From Sphingopyxis sp. 113P3 (GTDB taxonomy: Bacteria > Pseudomonadota > Alphaproteobacteria > Sphingomonadales > Sphingomonadaceae): a stretch of DNA of 64,000 bases. Of this stretch, positions 18,510-27,497 are shown piece by piece; within the stretch, counting starts at the first letter, position 1, and every line of letters begins with the position of its first letter. The stretch covers positions 3,567,501 through 3,631,500 of the forward strand of contig NZ_CP009452.1 in the NCBI RefSeq assembly GCF_001278035.1, read 5' to 3'. Under the pieces are notes generated by a model. The model was not told the DNA's origin. It saw nothing but the letters and a program-made list of their open reading frames with translations, and searched no databases. A program made the position numbers and the translations under genes.

Positions 18510-20477
18510 ATGAAAAAGGCGTGGATGGCGATGGCGCTTCCGGTGCTGCTGGCGGCTCCTGACGTCAGGGCGCAAGATGCGGCGTCCGCTGCGACGCGCT
18601 CGGCGCAGGCCGAGCTTGCCAAGCGGCTGCCGCTGGACGACCCTCAGGATTTCAAGAACGCTGAGCGCGGCAAGCTCGCCGAGATCGCGGGCGGGCTCAT
18701 CACCGGCAAGGATGGCAAGATCATCTGGGACCGCCGGGCCTATGCTTTCTTGGACGCCGAAGAAGCCCCCGATACGGTCAATCCGTCGCTGTGGCGGCAG
18801 GCGCGGCTCAACGCGGTCCATGGACTCTTTGAGGTGGTGCCAGGCAAGATCTGGCAGGTCCGCGGCTATGATATTTCGGTGATGACGATAATCCGCGGCA
18901 AAAGCGGCTGGATCATCGTCGACCCCCTCTTGTCCGAAGAGACCGCGGCAGCAGGTTGGAAGCTCTTCGCCGACACGGTCGAGGCGAAGTCGGGCAAGCG
19001 GCCGATCAAGGCGGTGATCTTCAGCCACAGCCACAGCGACCATTTCGGAGGCGTCGGCGGCATAGTCTCCAAGGAAGAGGTCGCGAGGGAGAAGATCCGC
19101 ATCATCGCCCCGCACGGTTTTTCAGATGAAGCCACCGCGGAGAATGTCCTCGCCGGCGGCGCGATGGGGCGGCGGGCGCTGTACATGTTCGGTGCGATCC
19201 TCGCCCCGGGGCCGACGGGGCAGGTTGACACTGGGCTCGGCCCGAAGCTCTCGTCGGGAACGATCGGCTATATGGAGCCGACCGAAACGGTGCCAGCCAC
19301 GGGCGCGAGCCTGACTATCGACGCGCTCGCCTTTGAATTTCTCGACGCGGGCGGGACCGAAGCGCCCGCCGAATTCGTCTTCTACATCCCCGCCTACAAG
19401 GCGCTGCACACGACCGAAGTGGTCACCCATAATCTGCACAATATCCTGACCTTGCGCGGCGCGCAGGTGCGCGATGCGCTCCACTGGTCGAAGGTCATCG
19501 ACGCGATGCTGCTGAAATGGGGCGGATCGGCCGAGGTTGCTATGGCATCGCATCATTGGCCGACCTGGGGTGCGAGCGCGGTAAGCCGCCTCCTCTCAAA
19601 CCAGCGCGGCGCCTATCGCTATGTCCATGATCGCACCCTGTTTCTCGCCAACCAGGGGGCCACGCTGCATGAGCTTGCTGACCAGACGGCCGAAGCTCCG
19701 GTGCAGGGCGCGGATTTCTCGACCCGTAGCTATTACGGCACGCTCAATCACGGCATGAAGGCAACCTATCAGCGCTATTTCGGCTGGTGGGATGGCAACC
19801 CGGCCAATTTCAACCCGCTCCCGCCTGAACAATCGGCACCCAAATATGTCGCGCTTGCAGGCGGCGCCGACAAGCTGCTCGCCGCGGGCGAGGCGGCGAT
19901 CGCTTCGGGAGATTATCGCTGGGCAGCCGAGCTTTTGAACAAGCTCGTTTTCGCCGAGCCTGCCAATTTTGCGGCGCGCAGTGCGCTCGCCTCGGCCTAT
20001 GATCAGCTCGGCTATCAGGCAGAATCGGGAGCGTGGCGCAACTATTATCTCGCCGCCGCCGCCAGTCTGCGCGGCGCCGAGATCGCCGCCTCGGCGAGCA
20101 ACGGTCAGAGCCGCAGCTTCGTGAGCGCGATCCCCACCTCGGTCTTCTTCGATGCGCTTGCAACGCGCTTCGACGCCGCGAGCGGCTCGGGTCTGAAGGG
20201 CGTGTTCCAGTTCCTGCTCCCAGATAGCAAGGAGGCGGTCGCCGTGGTCGTGGAGGGCGGGGTCGAATTCCCGCGCTACGGCGTCACCGATGCAGCGCCG
20301 ACCGCGACGATCACGATCGATCGAAGGACGCTCGACGACGTCATGATGGGGCTGGCGCAATTTCCCGCGCTGATGCAGTCGGGCGCTATTCGCATCGAAG
20401 GCGACCGCACAGCATTCCTCTCATGGTTCGCGCTCCACCCGCGCGCCGACCCACGCTTCAATATAGTTGTGCCCTAG
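18510..20477 (+). CDS. Alkyl sulfatase, SdsA1-type metallo-beta-lactamase hydrolase
   Basis: A 655-residue protein with a signal peptide (residues 1-21, cleavage near VRAQ), so likely periplasmic. The metallo-beta-lactamase zinc motif is H173-S-H175-S-D177-H178-FGG, followed by the family-typical TTEVVTHNLHNILTLRGAQVRD and ASHHWPTWG. A helical dimerisation region follows, and residues ~535-655 form an SCP2-like C-terminal domain as in SdsA1. It would cleave primary or secondary alkyl sulfates such as dodecyl sulfate. A ribosome-binding GAGGGAG precedes the start. Confidence 0.9.
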   Translation: MKKAWMAMALPVLLAAPDVRAQDAASAATRSAQAELAKRLPLDDPQDFKNAERGKLAEIAGGLITGKDGKIIWDRRAYAFLDAEEAPDTVNPSLWRQARLNAVHGLFEVVPGKIWQVRGYDISVMTIIRGKSGWIIVDPLLSEETAAAGWKLFADTVEAKSGKRPIKAVIFSHSHSDHFGGVGGIVSKEEVAREKIRIIAPHGFSDEATAENVLAGGAMGRRALYMFGAILAPGPTGQVDTGLGPKLSSGTIGYMEPTETVPATGASLTIDALAFEFLDAGGTEAPAEFVFYIPAYKALHTTEVVTHNLHNILTLRGAQVRDALHWSKVIDAMLLKWGGSAEVAMASHHWPTWGASAVSRLLSNQRGAYRYVHDRTLFLANQGATLHELADQTAEAPVQGADFSTRSYYGTLNHGMKATYQRYFGWWDGNPANFNPLPPEQSAPKYVALAGGADKLLAAGEAAIASGDYRWAAELLNKLVFAEPANFAARSALASAYDQLGYQAESGAWRNYYLAAAASLRGAEIAASASNGQSRSFVSAIPTSVFFDALATRFDAASGSGLKGVFQFLLPDSKEAVAVVVEGGVEFPRYGVTDAAPTATITIDRRTLDDVMMGLAQFPALMQSGAIRIEGDRTAFLSWFALHPRADPRFNIVVP

Positions 20478-20502
20478 GGGTCAGCCGGACTATCGAGGAG
20501 GA

Positions 20503-21033
20503 ATGACCGACACCGTTGCCGCTCGCCCCGTCGATCCCTTCGATGCGCATGCACTGAACGCGGCCCAGGGGCTCGATCCGGTCGATCCTGCCTTCCGCCA
20601 CGTGCTGCGTATTTCAGCGCTGCTCAACATGCTGCCGATCGCGATTGGCGCAACCTTGCTCGACATGTTCGTGGTGCGCGAGGTAGGCGGACCCTACGGA
20701 TTGCTGAGCGTGCTCGCCTGGCTGTTTGCGCTGTTCGCCATCATCGCTTTCCCAGCCCGGCGCGCGCAGCGCTGGGGTTTCAAGATCGGCGAGGGACAAC
20801 TGCGCGTCGCACGCGGCTGGCTCTTTCGTACCGACACGATCGTTCCCTTCGTGCGCGTCCAGCACATCGACGTCGGCCAGGGGCCCATCGAGCGCTGGTT
20901 CGGCCTGTCGCACCTCGTCGTCCATACCTCGGGCACGCACAACAGCACAGTGACGTTGCCCGGCCTGCGCGCTGACCTCGCCGCTGCAATGCGCGAGGAG
21001 ATCCGCCGCCACATCCAGACCGACTTCGCATGA
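20503..21033 (+). CDS. PH-domain membrane protein, YdbS-like
   Basis: A 176-residue protein with two transmembrane helices (about residues 38-85) followed by a bacterial PH (DUF304/bPH2) domain containing WLFRTDTIVPFVRVQHIDV. The start at 20503 has a perfect GAGGAGG just upstream. Its stop overlaps the next PH gene's start by 4 bases, so the two are coupled, as in ydbS-ydbT of Bacillus, where the pair protects against certain bacteriocins; that role is not shown here. Confidence 0.85.
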   Translation: MTDTVAARPVDPFDAHALNAAQGLDPVDPAFRHVLRISALLNMLPIAIGATLLDMFVVREVGGPYGLLSVLAWLFALFAIIAFPARRAQRWGFKIGEGQLRVARGWLFRTDTIVPFVRVQHIDVGQGPIERWFGLSHLVVHTSGTHNSTVTLPGLRADLAAAMREEIRRHIQTDFA

Positions 21034-22571
21034 CAGGGAGCGCCGACGCTCGTCCTGCCGACGCCGCGCCCCAGATCGCTGAGTGGCAGCGACTGCATCC
21101 CGCGACGCTTGCGCTCGCGGTCGTCAGGCTCGGCCCGCGCACGCTCAATTTCCTTCCCGCGCTCGCGGCGATCGGTATTGCTGGAAAATGGGTTTATGTG
21201 CTCCCGGCATTCGGCGCCTTCCTGCTGATCTCGCTCGTCACGGCTTGGATCGCATGGGCGCGCTTCCGCTTTCTCGTGGGCGCGAACGAGATTGTGATCG
21301 AAAGCGGCATATTGTCGCGCCAACACCGCACCATCCCGTTCGACCGCATCCAGGACGTGAGCATCGAACAGGGGCTGATCGCGCGCGCGCTCGGCATTGC
21401 GAAGGTCGGGTTCGAGACCGGTGCGGGCGGCGACAAGAAGGATGAGGCGCGGCTTGACGCGATCGGGCTCGACGCGGCGCAGGCGCTCCGAACGACGATC
21501 CGCGCACATCGCGGCGACGCAGTCCCCGCCGCTGCAGAGCCGCTCGGCCGCGAAGACGATGCGAAGACCAAAACGCCTGCGACCGAGGACCGGGTTCTTT
21601 TTGTCATGTCGCCGGGCCGGCTGCTTATCGCCGGGCTGTTCAACTTCTCACTCGCCGCGCTCGCCGTGGTCGCCGCCGGCATGCAGCTTTTCGATGACCT
21701 GCTGCCCTTCGACTTCAACATCTTCAATCCGCTCGACTGGTTCGACCTCGCCGAGCGCTACGGGTTTGAGCAATGGATCGTCGCGCATCGTTGGGTTGCC
21801 GGCGTCGGCGCACTTCTTTCGCTGCTCTTCATCGGCTTTGCGAGCGGGGTGCTGACGATGGTGCTTGCCAATTGGGATTTTCGTCTGACCCGCGAACCCC
21901 GCGCTCTGCGCCGCACGCGCGGACTGACGACGCGTACCGACGTTGCCCTGCCGGTGCGCCGGGTGCAGGCGGCGATACTCGTCACCGGATGGCTGAAAAA
22001 GCGGTTCGACTGGCACGAACTGCGCCTCCAGAGCCTTGCAAGCGACGGCGAGAAGGAGAAGGACCATCAGGTCGTACCCTTCGGCCACCTCTTCGAGATC
22101 GACCCGGTGCTCGCCGAAATCGCAATCCATCGCCCCGACGCCAGCCAGCCTTGGGAGCATAGCCACCGGATTATCGCCGTCGGCGGCCTCTTTGGCGCCC
22201 TTTGCGCCGCGGCTGGGGGGGCAATCGCGATGATGCTCGGCCAACCGCTCGGCGGACTCGGCATCGCTGCCGCCGCACTGATCGCCGCCGCCTCGCTCTT
22301 CAGCGCGCGCTTTCACAGCTGGACGGACCTGCCTGGCATGGTCGCGATCCGCCGCGGCTGGCTCAAGCCCAAGACGACCTTGCTGCCTCATGCTTCGGTT
22401 CAGAGCATCGACCTTAAGACCGACTTCATTCTCCGTCCCCTCGGGCTTGCGACACTCGTTTTCGGGGTCCCCGGGGGCAGTTCGCTCGGCAGTCATGAGA
22501 TCCCCGCGATCCCGCTCGCCACCGCGCAAGCGCTGCGCGCCCGCATTCTTGCCGCTGGGACCCGCGCATGA
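21030..22571 (+). CDS. PH-domain membrane protein, YdbT-like
   Basis: A 513-residue inner-membrane protein with three bPH2 repeats. The first includes SRQHRTIPFDRIQDVSIEQG; a second lies near residues 290-330 (RGLTTRTDVALPVRRVQAA) and a third near the C-terminus (RRGWLKPKTTLLPHASVQSI). Paired transmembrane helices precede each repeat. It overlaps the YdbS-like gene upstream and recJ downstream by 4 bases each, so all three are probably one transcript. Confidence 0.85.
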   Translation: MTGSADARPADAAPQIAEWQRLHPATLALAVVRLGPRTLNFLPALAAIGIAGKWVYVLPAFGAFLLISLVTAWIAWARFRFLVGANEIVIESGILSRQHRTIPFDRIQDVSIEQGLIARALGIAKVGFETGAGGDKKDEARLDAIGLDAAQALRTTIRAHRGDAVPAAAEPLGREDDAKTKTPATEDRVLFVMSPGRLLIAGLFNFSLAALAVVAAGMQLFDDLLPFDFNIFNPLDWFDLAERYGFEQWIVAHRWVAGVGALLSLLFIGFASGVLTMVLANWDFRLTREPRALRRTRGLTTRTDVALPVRRVQAAILVTGWLKKRFDWHELRLQSLASDGEKEKDHQVVPFGHLFEIDPVLAEIAIHRPDASQPWEHSHRIIAVGGLFGALCAAAGGAIAMMLGQPLGGLGIAAAALIAAASLFSARFHSWTDLPGMVAIRRGWLKPKTTLLPHASVQSIDLKTDFILRPLGLATLVFGVPGGSSLGSHEIPAIPLATAQALRARILAAGTRA

Positions 22572-24349
22572 ACGAGACCGCAAGCAGCCTTGCTCTCGGC
22601 ATCGACCGCTCGATCCTCGGTCAGCCGTGGCAGTGGCGCCGCGCGAGCGCCGATATGGGGAGCGAGGGTCTTGCCCCCGATGACCTCGTCACCCAATTGC
22701 TGCTCGCGCGAGGGGTTGCCCGCGACGATGTCGAGCGCCAGCGGCTTCCGACCCTGCGCAGCTTCATGCCCGACCCGTCCCTGTTCCGCGATATGGAGGC
22801 GGCGGCGGCCCGCCTGGCCGATGCGGTCGAAACACGCGAGGCGGTGACGATCTTTGGCGACTATGATGTCGACGGGGCGACCTCGGCGGCGCTCCTGGTG
22901 CGGCTGCTCCGCGCGCTCGACGTTCCGGTCGGCGCCTATATCCCCGACCGGCTGATGGAGGGCTACGGACCCTCGGGCGCAGCGCTGGTCCGTATCGGCG
23001 AGGCGGGGTCGCGGCTCGTTGTCACCGTCGATTGCGGGGCGCAGGCCTTCGACGCCATCGCTGAGGCCAAGGCCGCCGGCGTCGAGGTGATTGTCGTCGA
23101 CCATCACCAGTGCGCGACCTCGCTGCCCGACGCCTTCGCGGTCGTGAATCCCAACCGGCTCGATGAAGCGGAAGAAGCCGCGGCCCACGGCAATCTGGCC
23201 GCGGTCGGGGTCGCCTTCCTGCTCGGCGCGGCGCTGCTGCGTACGCTGCGCGCACGCGGATTTTTCGGCCAGCGGCCCGAGCCCGCTCTCATCGAGCTGC
23301 TCGACCTTGTCGCGCTGGGCACGGTCGCTGATGTCGCCCGGTTGACCGGCTTCAATCGCGCGCTGGTGACGCAGGGCCTGAAGGTGATGGCGCGGCGCGG
23401 CAATATCGGCCTTGCAGCGCTGATGGACGCTGCGCGACTCACCAAGCCGCCGAGCGCGAGCGATATGGGCTTTGCCCTTGGGCCGCGGATCAATGCAGGT
23501 GGCCGCGTCGGCAAGTCCGACCTCGGCGTCCGGCTCCTCACCACGACCGACCCGAACGAGGCGGCCGAGATTGCGCAGGAGCTGAATCGGCTCAACGAAG
23601 AGCGTCGCGCGATCGAGGCCGCGGTGCTCGACGAGGCGATAGCGGCTAGCACCGCGTGCGCCAATGCGCCGGTCGCGATCGTCGCGGGCGCGGGCTGGCA
23701 CCCCGGCGTCATCGGAATCGTCGCCGGGCGCCTGAAGGAAAAACTCTACCGTCCCGCGATCGTCATTGCGCTCGGCGAGGATGGCATCGGCAAGGGCTCG
23801 GGCCGCTCGATCTCGGGCGTCGACCTCGGCGCTGCGATCCTCGCTGCAAAGGAGACGGGACTGCTGGTCGCGGGCGGCGGCCATGCGATGGCGGCGGGGC
23901 TGACGGTGGCCCCCGGCAAGCTCGACGCACTCGGCGCCTTTCTCAACGAGCGTCTTGCTGCCGATGTCGAACGCGCGAGCGGCGGCAAATCGCTGCTGAT
24001 CGATGCGGTGCTCGCCCCTAGAGGCATCAGCCCGCTGTGGTGCGACGCGATCGAGAGCGCGGGTCCCTATGGTGCCGGTTGGCCCGCGCCGCGCGTCGCG
24101 ACCGGACCGGTGCGGATCGTCGAATCGGGCATCGTTGGCACCGACCATGTGCGGCTCATTGTGTCGGGCGACGACGGCGCGCGCTTCAAGGCGATCGCGT
24201 TTCGCAGTGCCCAGACCGAACTTGGCCAGGCGCTGCTCCACGCGCGCGGTGGGCGCAAATTGTGGCTCGCGGGGCGCGCCAAGCGGGATGATTGGGGGAG
24301 CCGCCCGGCGGCCGAGCTCCACCTTGAGGACGCGGCCTGGGCCGATTGA
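22568..24349 (+). CDS. recJ: Single-stranded-DNA-specific exonuclease RecJ
   Basis: A 593-residue DHH-family 5'-3' exonuclease. Motif DYDVDG is at residues 98-103 and the DHH motif at 178-180 (VIVVDHHQC); the DHHA1 region contains GGGGHAMAAGLT-like sequence (GGGHAMAAG) and the C-terminal OB domain follows. It acts in recombination and mismatch repair. Overlaps the preceding PH gene by ATGA. It is the last host protein gene before the tRNA used by the prophage. Confidence 0.95.
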   Translation: MNETASSLALGIDRSILGQPWQWRRASADMGSEGLAPDDLVTQLLLARGVARDDVERQRLPTLRSFMPDPSLFRDMEAAAARLADAVETREAVTIFGDYDVDGATSAALLVRLLRALDVPVGAYIPDRLMEGYGPSGAALVRIGEAGSRLVVTVDCGAQAFDAIAEAKAAGVEVIVVDHHQCATSLPDAFAVVNPNRLDEAEEAAAHGNLAAVGVAFLLGAALLRTLRARGFFGQRPEPALIELLDLVALGTVADVARLTGFNRALVTQGLKVMARRGNIGLAALMDAARLTKPPSASDMGFALGPRINAGGRVGKSDLGVRLLTTTDPNEAAEIAQELNRLNEERRAIEAAVLDEAIAASTACANAPVAIVAGAGWHPGVIGIVAGRLKEKLYRPAIVIALGEDGIGKGSGRSISGVDLGAAILAAKETGLLVAGGGHAMAAGLTVAPGKLDALGAFLNERLAADVERASGGKSLLIDAVLAPRGISPLWCDAIESAGPYGAGWPAPRVATGPVRIVESGIVGTDHVRLIVSGDDGARFKAIAFRSAQTELGQALLHARGGRKLWLAGRAKRDDWGSRPAAELHLEDAAWAD

Positions 24350-24440
24350 AACGCCTCGCTACAATATTTTTGCCTCAAGGGCAGACCCCGCGCTTGACCA
24401 CGGGTGCGCGCCCGTCTAAGGCGCCGCTTCACCGATCGAC

Positions 24441-24516
24441 GGCCCCTTCGTCTAGCGGTCTAGGACGCGGCCCTTTCACGGCTGAAACACGGGTTCGAGT
24501 CCCGTAGGGGTCACCA
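24441..24516 (+). tRNA. tRNA-Glu (anticodon UUC), CCA encoded
   Basis: A complete cloverleaf: acceptor stem GGCCCCT / AGGGGTC, anticodon loop CTTTCAC with UUC at its centre, a T arm CGGG-TTCGAGT-CCCG, discriminator A and an encoded CCA at 24514-24516. The prophage begins directly after it, so its 3' half is the likely attachment site. The gene appears intact, as expected when the phage restores the 3' end on integration. Confidence 0.97.
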
Positions 24517-24789
24517 TCGACGGTATTCTGCGGCTCTCCGCAACTCGGGAATTAACCTATTCGGGAAGTTCCCCCAGCGGTTCCCCCACCCGTTCCCCCA
24601 GTCGCTATTCTAGGCATCCTTTTTCACCCGGCGAGCATGGTGAGAATTCCCTCTTCATCGAACTCGGGTTGTGCTAACACAGCGGGGCGCGACGGCGAGT
24701 TAGGACAGGGAGAACCCGGTCGGCTCGCCGCCACTGCTGCCAGCATGGCGCTGGTAGAGGGATGGGGTGCATGATCCCGCGATCCCGCA
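24517..24789. other. Prophage left junction region with triple 9-bp repeat
   Basis: This 273-base gap lies between the tRNA-Glu and the first phage gene. It holds three exact direct repeats of GTTCCCCCA at 24568, 24580 and 24592, each 12 bases apart, which fit the pattern of integrase arm-type binding sites. The core att sequence is probably the tRNA 3' end, but the second att copy is not in the window, so its extent cannot be set. No gene is evident here. Confidence 0.6.
24568..24600 (+). repeat. Three tandem GTTCCCCCA repeats (putative integrase arm sites)
   Basis: Three perfect 9-bp copies with 3-base spacers (GCG, CCC) give an exact 12-bp period, just over one helical turn. They lie about 50 bases inside the prophage from the tRNA end. 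Function is inferred from position. Confidence 0.6.
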
Positions 24790-25206
24790 TCATTCCCCCT
24801 TCAGGTTCGCAAGGACGGCGCGCCCTTTGCCGGTCAAACGCGACGCCGCGACAAGGCCGAGGTCGAACAGTCGGTAGCGCGTTCGCCGGTCCCAGCGCAC
24901 CCCTGCGAATAGACCCCAGCCATTGCCCGCACCGACATGAGCGAGTGCCCGCCTCTGCGCCTCTGTCAGCCCCTTGGCAATCGTCTCAGCCTCCGAGGGC
25001 GGCCCATCATCCAGCGTCCGCACCCGATGTGCGTGGAGAAATCGCATATCAAGAAAGTGGGCAAGGCGCTCGCCGTCTGTGCCGTAGTGCATCATCTCAT
25101 CGACGCGGATCGTCTCGTTCGTGCCCTCATGCTCCCCGGTGCCGCGCAGGACATAACCTTGGGGTCGAGACGTGCCGCAGCGGAATTCAAGTATTTGATA
25201 GCCCAT
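24790..25206 (-). CDS. Hypothetical phage protein distal to integrase
   Basis: A 138-residue basic protein with no motif that I recognise. The C-terminal half (YRLFDLGLVAASRLTGKGRAVLAN) resembles a winged-helix end in layout but this is weak. The ATG at 25206 has GGAGGA seven bases upstream and is preferred over the ATG at 25212. It lies 19 bases after the integrase gene and is the final gene of the leftward operon. Confidence 0.6.
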   Translation of the reverse strand: MGYQILEFRCGTSRPQGYVLRGTGEHEGTNETIRVDEMMHYGTDGERLAHFLDMRFLHAHRVRTLDDGPPSEAETIAKGLTEAQRRALAHVGAGNGWGLFAGVRWDRRTRYRLFDLGLVAASRLTGKGRAVLANLKGE

Positions 25207-25225
25207 CCTCATTCCTCCGCGACGA

Positions 25226-26383
25226 TCACCGCCCCATCTTCGAGAACGGCACGGCCGTCATCTTCTCGGCCGCGCCCTGCGCGATCGTGAACGCGCGGGC
25301 ACGCTTGCCATAGTGGCGCACCGTCTCGGGCGTCATGCCCAGGATCGCGCCGACGTCGGTGTCGCTGAGGCCGGTCTCGAGCAGATAGCAGCATGCGTTC
25401 TTGCGCAGTCCGTGGAAGGTGTAGAGCGCCTGCCCCTTCGCGTCGACGTGGCCCAGGCTCTTCATCAAGACGCGGATGCGCTCCTGGATCGCTTCCTCGC
25501 GGCCGAACGGCCGGCCGAAGCGGTCATAGAGCACGGTCACTGCCTTCTTTGGCAGCTTGTCGATTTCCTCGCGCCACCATGGGTGCACCGGTACCGCGAC
25601 GTCGACGTCCGTCTTGAACTGCGACAGCTGCATGATGCCGTTCTTCAGCCAGCTGTGATGGATGCGGATAACGTCGCTAATGCGCTGGCCGCTGCAAAGG
25701 CCGGTGACGATCGCCAGCCATAGCATCGGCGACGCCTCGGTCCGGGCCTGCTCGAGCACCTCGGCCGGCCAGGGTTCATGCTCGCCGATCGGCAGCGGCG
25801 TGATAGCGGTCGCGGGATTGTCGCCGCGCCAGTCGCGCTCGACCGCGAAGGCGAGCATGAGCTTCAGGACGTTGAGCCAATTGTTCGCCTTGCCGGGCTT
25901 GTCGGCGAGGGTGTCGCGGAGCTCGTGGATATGGACCGGCCGGATCCCCTTGACGTCCAGGTCGCGCACGGGGGTGCGCTTCTTCGTCTTCGGGTTCTCA
26001 TAGACGAAGTCCGGATCCTCAAACATCGCGACGTAGCGCAGATAATTGTCGATCGTGTTTGGCGAGTAGGGCTTGATCCCCTTCTCTGGTTGTCCATCGC
26101 GCTGCTTGCGCTTGCGCTTCTTCTTCGTCCAGCCGGACGCGAGCGCGGTGCGGAACGCCTGCGCCAGCGCCCAGAAGCTGCCGGGCTCGGGTGCGTTGCG
26201 TGCCTCGGGCGCCGCGGCATATTCCGCGTTGACGCGCGCGAGCTCGCCCGCGAATCGCGGATCGGTCGGCGCCGGCAATTTGACGTAGATATCCTTCCGC
26301 TTCCCCGCCTCGTCATAGTAGCGGAAGCGACGATAGAAGTTGCCCTTCTTCTGGCAGACGCCGGGGATTCTCACCTGTCCCAT
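25226..26383 (-). CDS. int: Tyrosine-type site-specific integrase
   Basis: A 385-residue tyrosine recombinase. Catalytic residues in order: Arg234 (SGQRISDVIR), Lys257 (QFKTDVDV), His324-x-x-Arg327 (HGLRKNA) and nucleophile Tyr358 (RHYGKRA). The N-terminal part is Lys/Arg-rich (residues 86-104) and fits an arm-binding/SAM-like domain. It would integrate the phage at the adjacent tRNA-Glu. It overlaps the xis/alpA-like gene by 13 bases, so both come from the same leftward transcript. Confidence 0.95.
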   Translation of the reverse strand: MGQVRIPGVCQKKGNFYRRFRYYDEAGKRKDIYVKLPAPTDPRFAGELARVNAEYAAAPEARNAPEPGSFWALAQAFRTALASGWTKKKRKRKQRDGQPEKGIKPYSPNTIDNYLRYVAMFEDPDFVYENPKTKKRTPVRDLDVKGIRPVHIHELRDTLADKPGKANNWLNVLKLMLAFAVERDWRGDNPATAITPLPIGEHEPWPAEVLEQARTEASPMLWLAIVTGLCSGQRISDVIRIHHSWLKNGIMQLSQFKTDVDVAVPVHPWWREEIDKLPKKAVTVLYDRFGRPFGREEAIQERIRVLMKSLGHVDAKGQALYTFHGLRKNACCYLLETGLSDTDVGAILGMTPETVRHYGKRARAFTIAQGAAEKMTAVPFSKMGR

Positions 26384-26604
26384 CCCGATGAGGTGTCACC
26401 GAAACCGCTGCGCCCGTCAATATAGTGGTCGAGCAGCCGGATATCCCATAGTTTCACATTGCCGTTCTGGTCGCTGTGAGCGGGCAGTAGGCGCTTCGCG
26501 ACCTCTTCGCGGAACTTGGTCCGGCCGCGGCCGAGATAGGCCGCAGCGGTTTCCTCGTCGACCAGGCGGGGCATAACGGGGGCGATGATGGTGTGTTTAC
26601 CCAT
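26371..26604 (-). CDS. AlpA/excisionase-like small DNA-binding protein
   Basis: A 77-residue protein with a MerR-like helix-turn-helix: LVDEETAAAYLGRGRTKFRE, then a wing and KLWDIRLLDHYID, typical of excisionase-type proteins that read a start residue near an AAxYLG helix. Position directly upstream of and overlapping int by 13 bases supports a recombination directionality factor. A longer frame on the same strand continues upstream but there it is the shadow of the next gene. Confidence 0.75.
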   Translation of the reverse strand: MGKHTIIAPVMPRLVDEETAAAYLGRGRTKFREEVAKRLLPAHSDQNGNVKLWDIRLLDHYIDGRSGFGDTSSGWDR

Positions 26605-27076
26605 CGGCCGGACGCTCCTTCGCACGGTTGCGGCGCGCGCGGTCCCATTCCTTCGACACCATCCCCATCCGTGCGGCATCCTCGGGCCAAATACCCGCGT
26701 TACAATGGGGGCAGGTCGGCACATGCTTTCGGCTGCGCCACAATTTATCGATGGTCTTCGCTGCAATCGAGATGATCGAAAAGGCGCGAGCTTCCTTTGC
26801 CTCGTTGAGCATCCGCTCTGCGTGCTTCGCGGCGGCATCGAATTGCTCCACGATCTGCTTGAAGGCATCGAAAGCTTCCACATCCGTTTCGCAATCACTG
26901 CACCAGATGCGCCGCTCTTGGCCGTCATAGACCAGCTGGCGGTGACGGCACGCCGAAACCGGCCGACGCGTCATACCTCGCGCGACGCGAAGATCGCCGA
27001 TGTCTACGACCTTGGGGCCAAACAGATACTCTTGCGGCACGATCGGCGGCGTGCGGGGCGGCCCGTCATCAATCAT
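26597..27076 (-). CDS. Hypothetical phage protein with zinc-ribbon cysteines
   Basis: A 159-residue protein with two Cys pairs: CRH...WCSDC near residues 43-61 and CPHC near residue 122, separated by a helical, Ala/Glu-rich stretch (residues 65-105) that could be a coiled coil. The layout suggests a zinc-bound nucleic-acid-binding fold, but no family is recognised. Its 3' end overlaps the AlpA-like gene by 8 bases and its start overlaps the previous gene by 8. Confidence 0.6.
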   Translation of the reverse strand: MIDDGPPRTPPIVPQEYLFGPKVVDIGDLRVARGMTRRPVSACRHRQLVYDGQERRIWCSDCETDVEAFDAFKQIVEQFDAAAKHAERMLNEAKEARAFSIISIAAKTIDKLWRSRKHVPTCPHCNAGIWPEDAARMGMVSKEWDRARRNRAKERPADG

Positions 27077-27497
27077 CGCAGGTATCCAGCGAGGCCCGCA
27101 TGTCGTCGAGCAAATAGTCGGGCGCGAGAAACCCCGCGGCGATGAGCGCTTCGACCTTAGCGATCGCGTCGCTCATCTCCGGGAATTCGAAGGTCTTGCC
27201 GGCGTCGGGGTGGTCGATCGTCTCGTACCTCTCGTCCAACCAGGCCAACCAATCAGGATTGGCGCGCCCGAGGCGCGTCTTCGGATCGACGTCGATGACC
27301 TTCTCGCCGACGAACGGCCGGGTCGGCCGGTGGCGATTCGCAGCCACGTTCACAGAAACAAAGCCATCGACGTGATCGTAAATGTAGAAGTCCGACGTCT
27401 GGATCTGCCAGAAGCGGTCACCCCTATCGAAATAGTAATCGGTCGCCGTCACGCCCTCCGGCAGGGCGATCGGCGTGCTCCATCGAACATAGCTCAT
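27069..27497 (-). CDS. Hypothetical phage protein
   Basis: A 142-residue acidic protein rich in aromatic residues at the N-terminus (DYYFDRGDRFWQ). No motif recognised. The ATG at 27497 overlaps the upstream gene's TGA as ATGA, which supports this start over one three codons earlier. Confidence 0.55.
   Translation of the reverse strand: MSYVRWSTPIALPEGVTATDYYFDRGDRFWQIQTSDFYIYDHVDGFVSVNVAANRHRPTRPFVGEKVIDVDPKTRLGRANPDWLAWLDERYETIDHPDAGKTFEFPEMSDAIAKVEALIAAGFLAPDYLLDDMRASLDTCDD

Noticed and set aside
22493..24322. A 609-residue minus-strand frame over recJ
   Set aside because: RecJ motifs on the plus strand are decisive; the antisense frame has no family resemblance.
24568..24600. Possible CRISPR-like repeat array
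   Set aside because: Only three 9-bp units with 3-bp spacers and no cas genes; better read as protein-binding sites.
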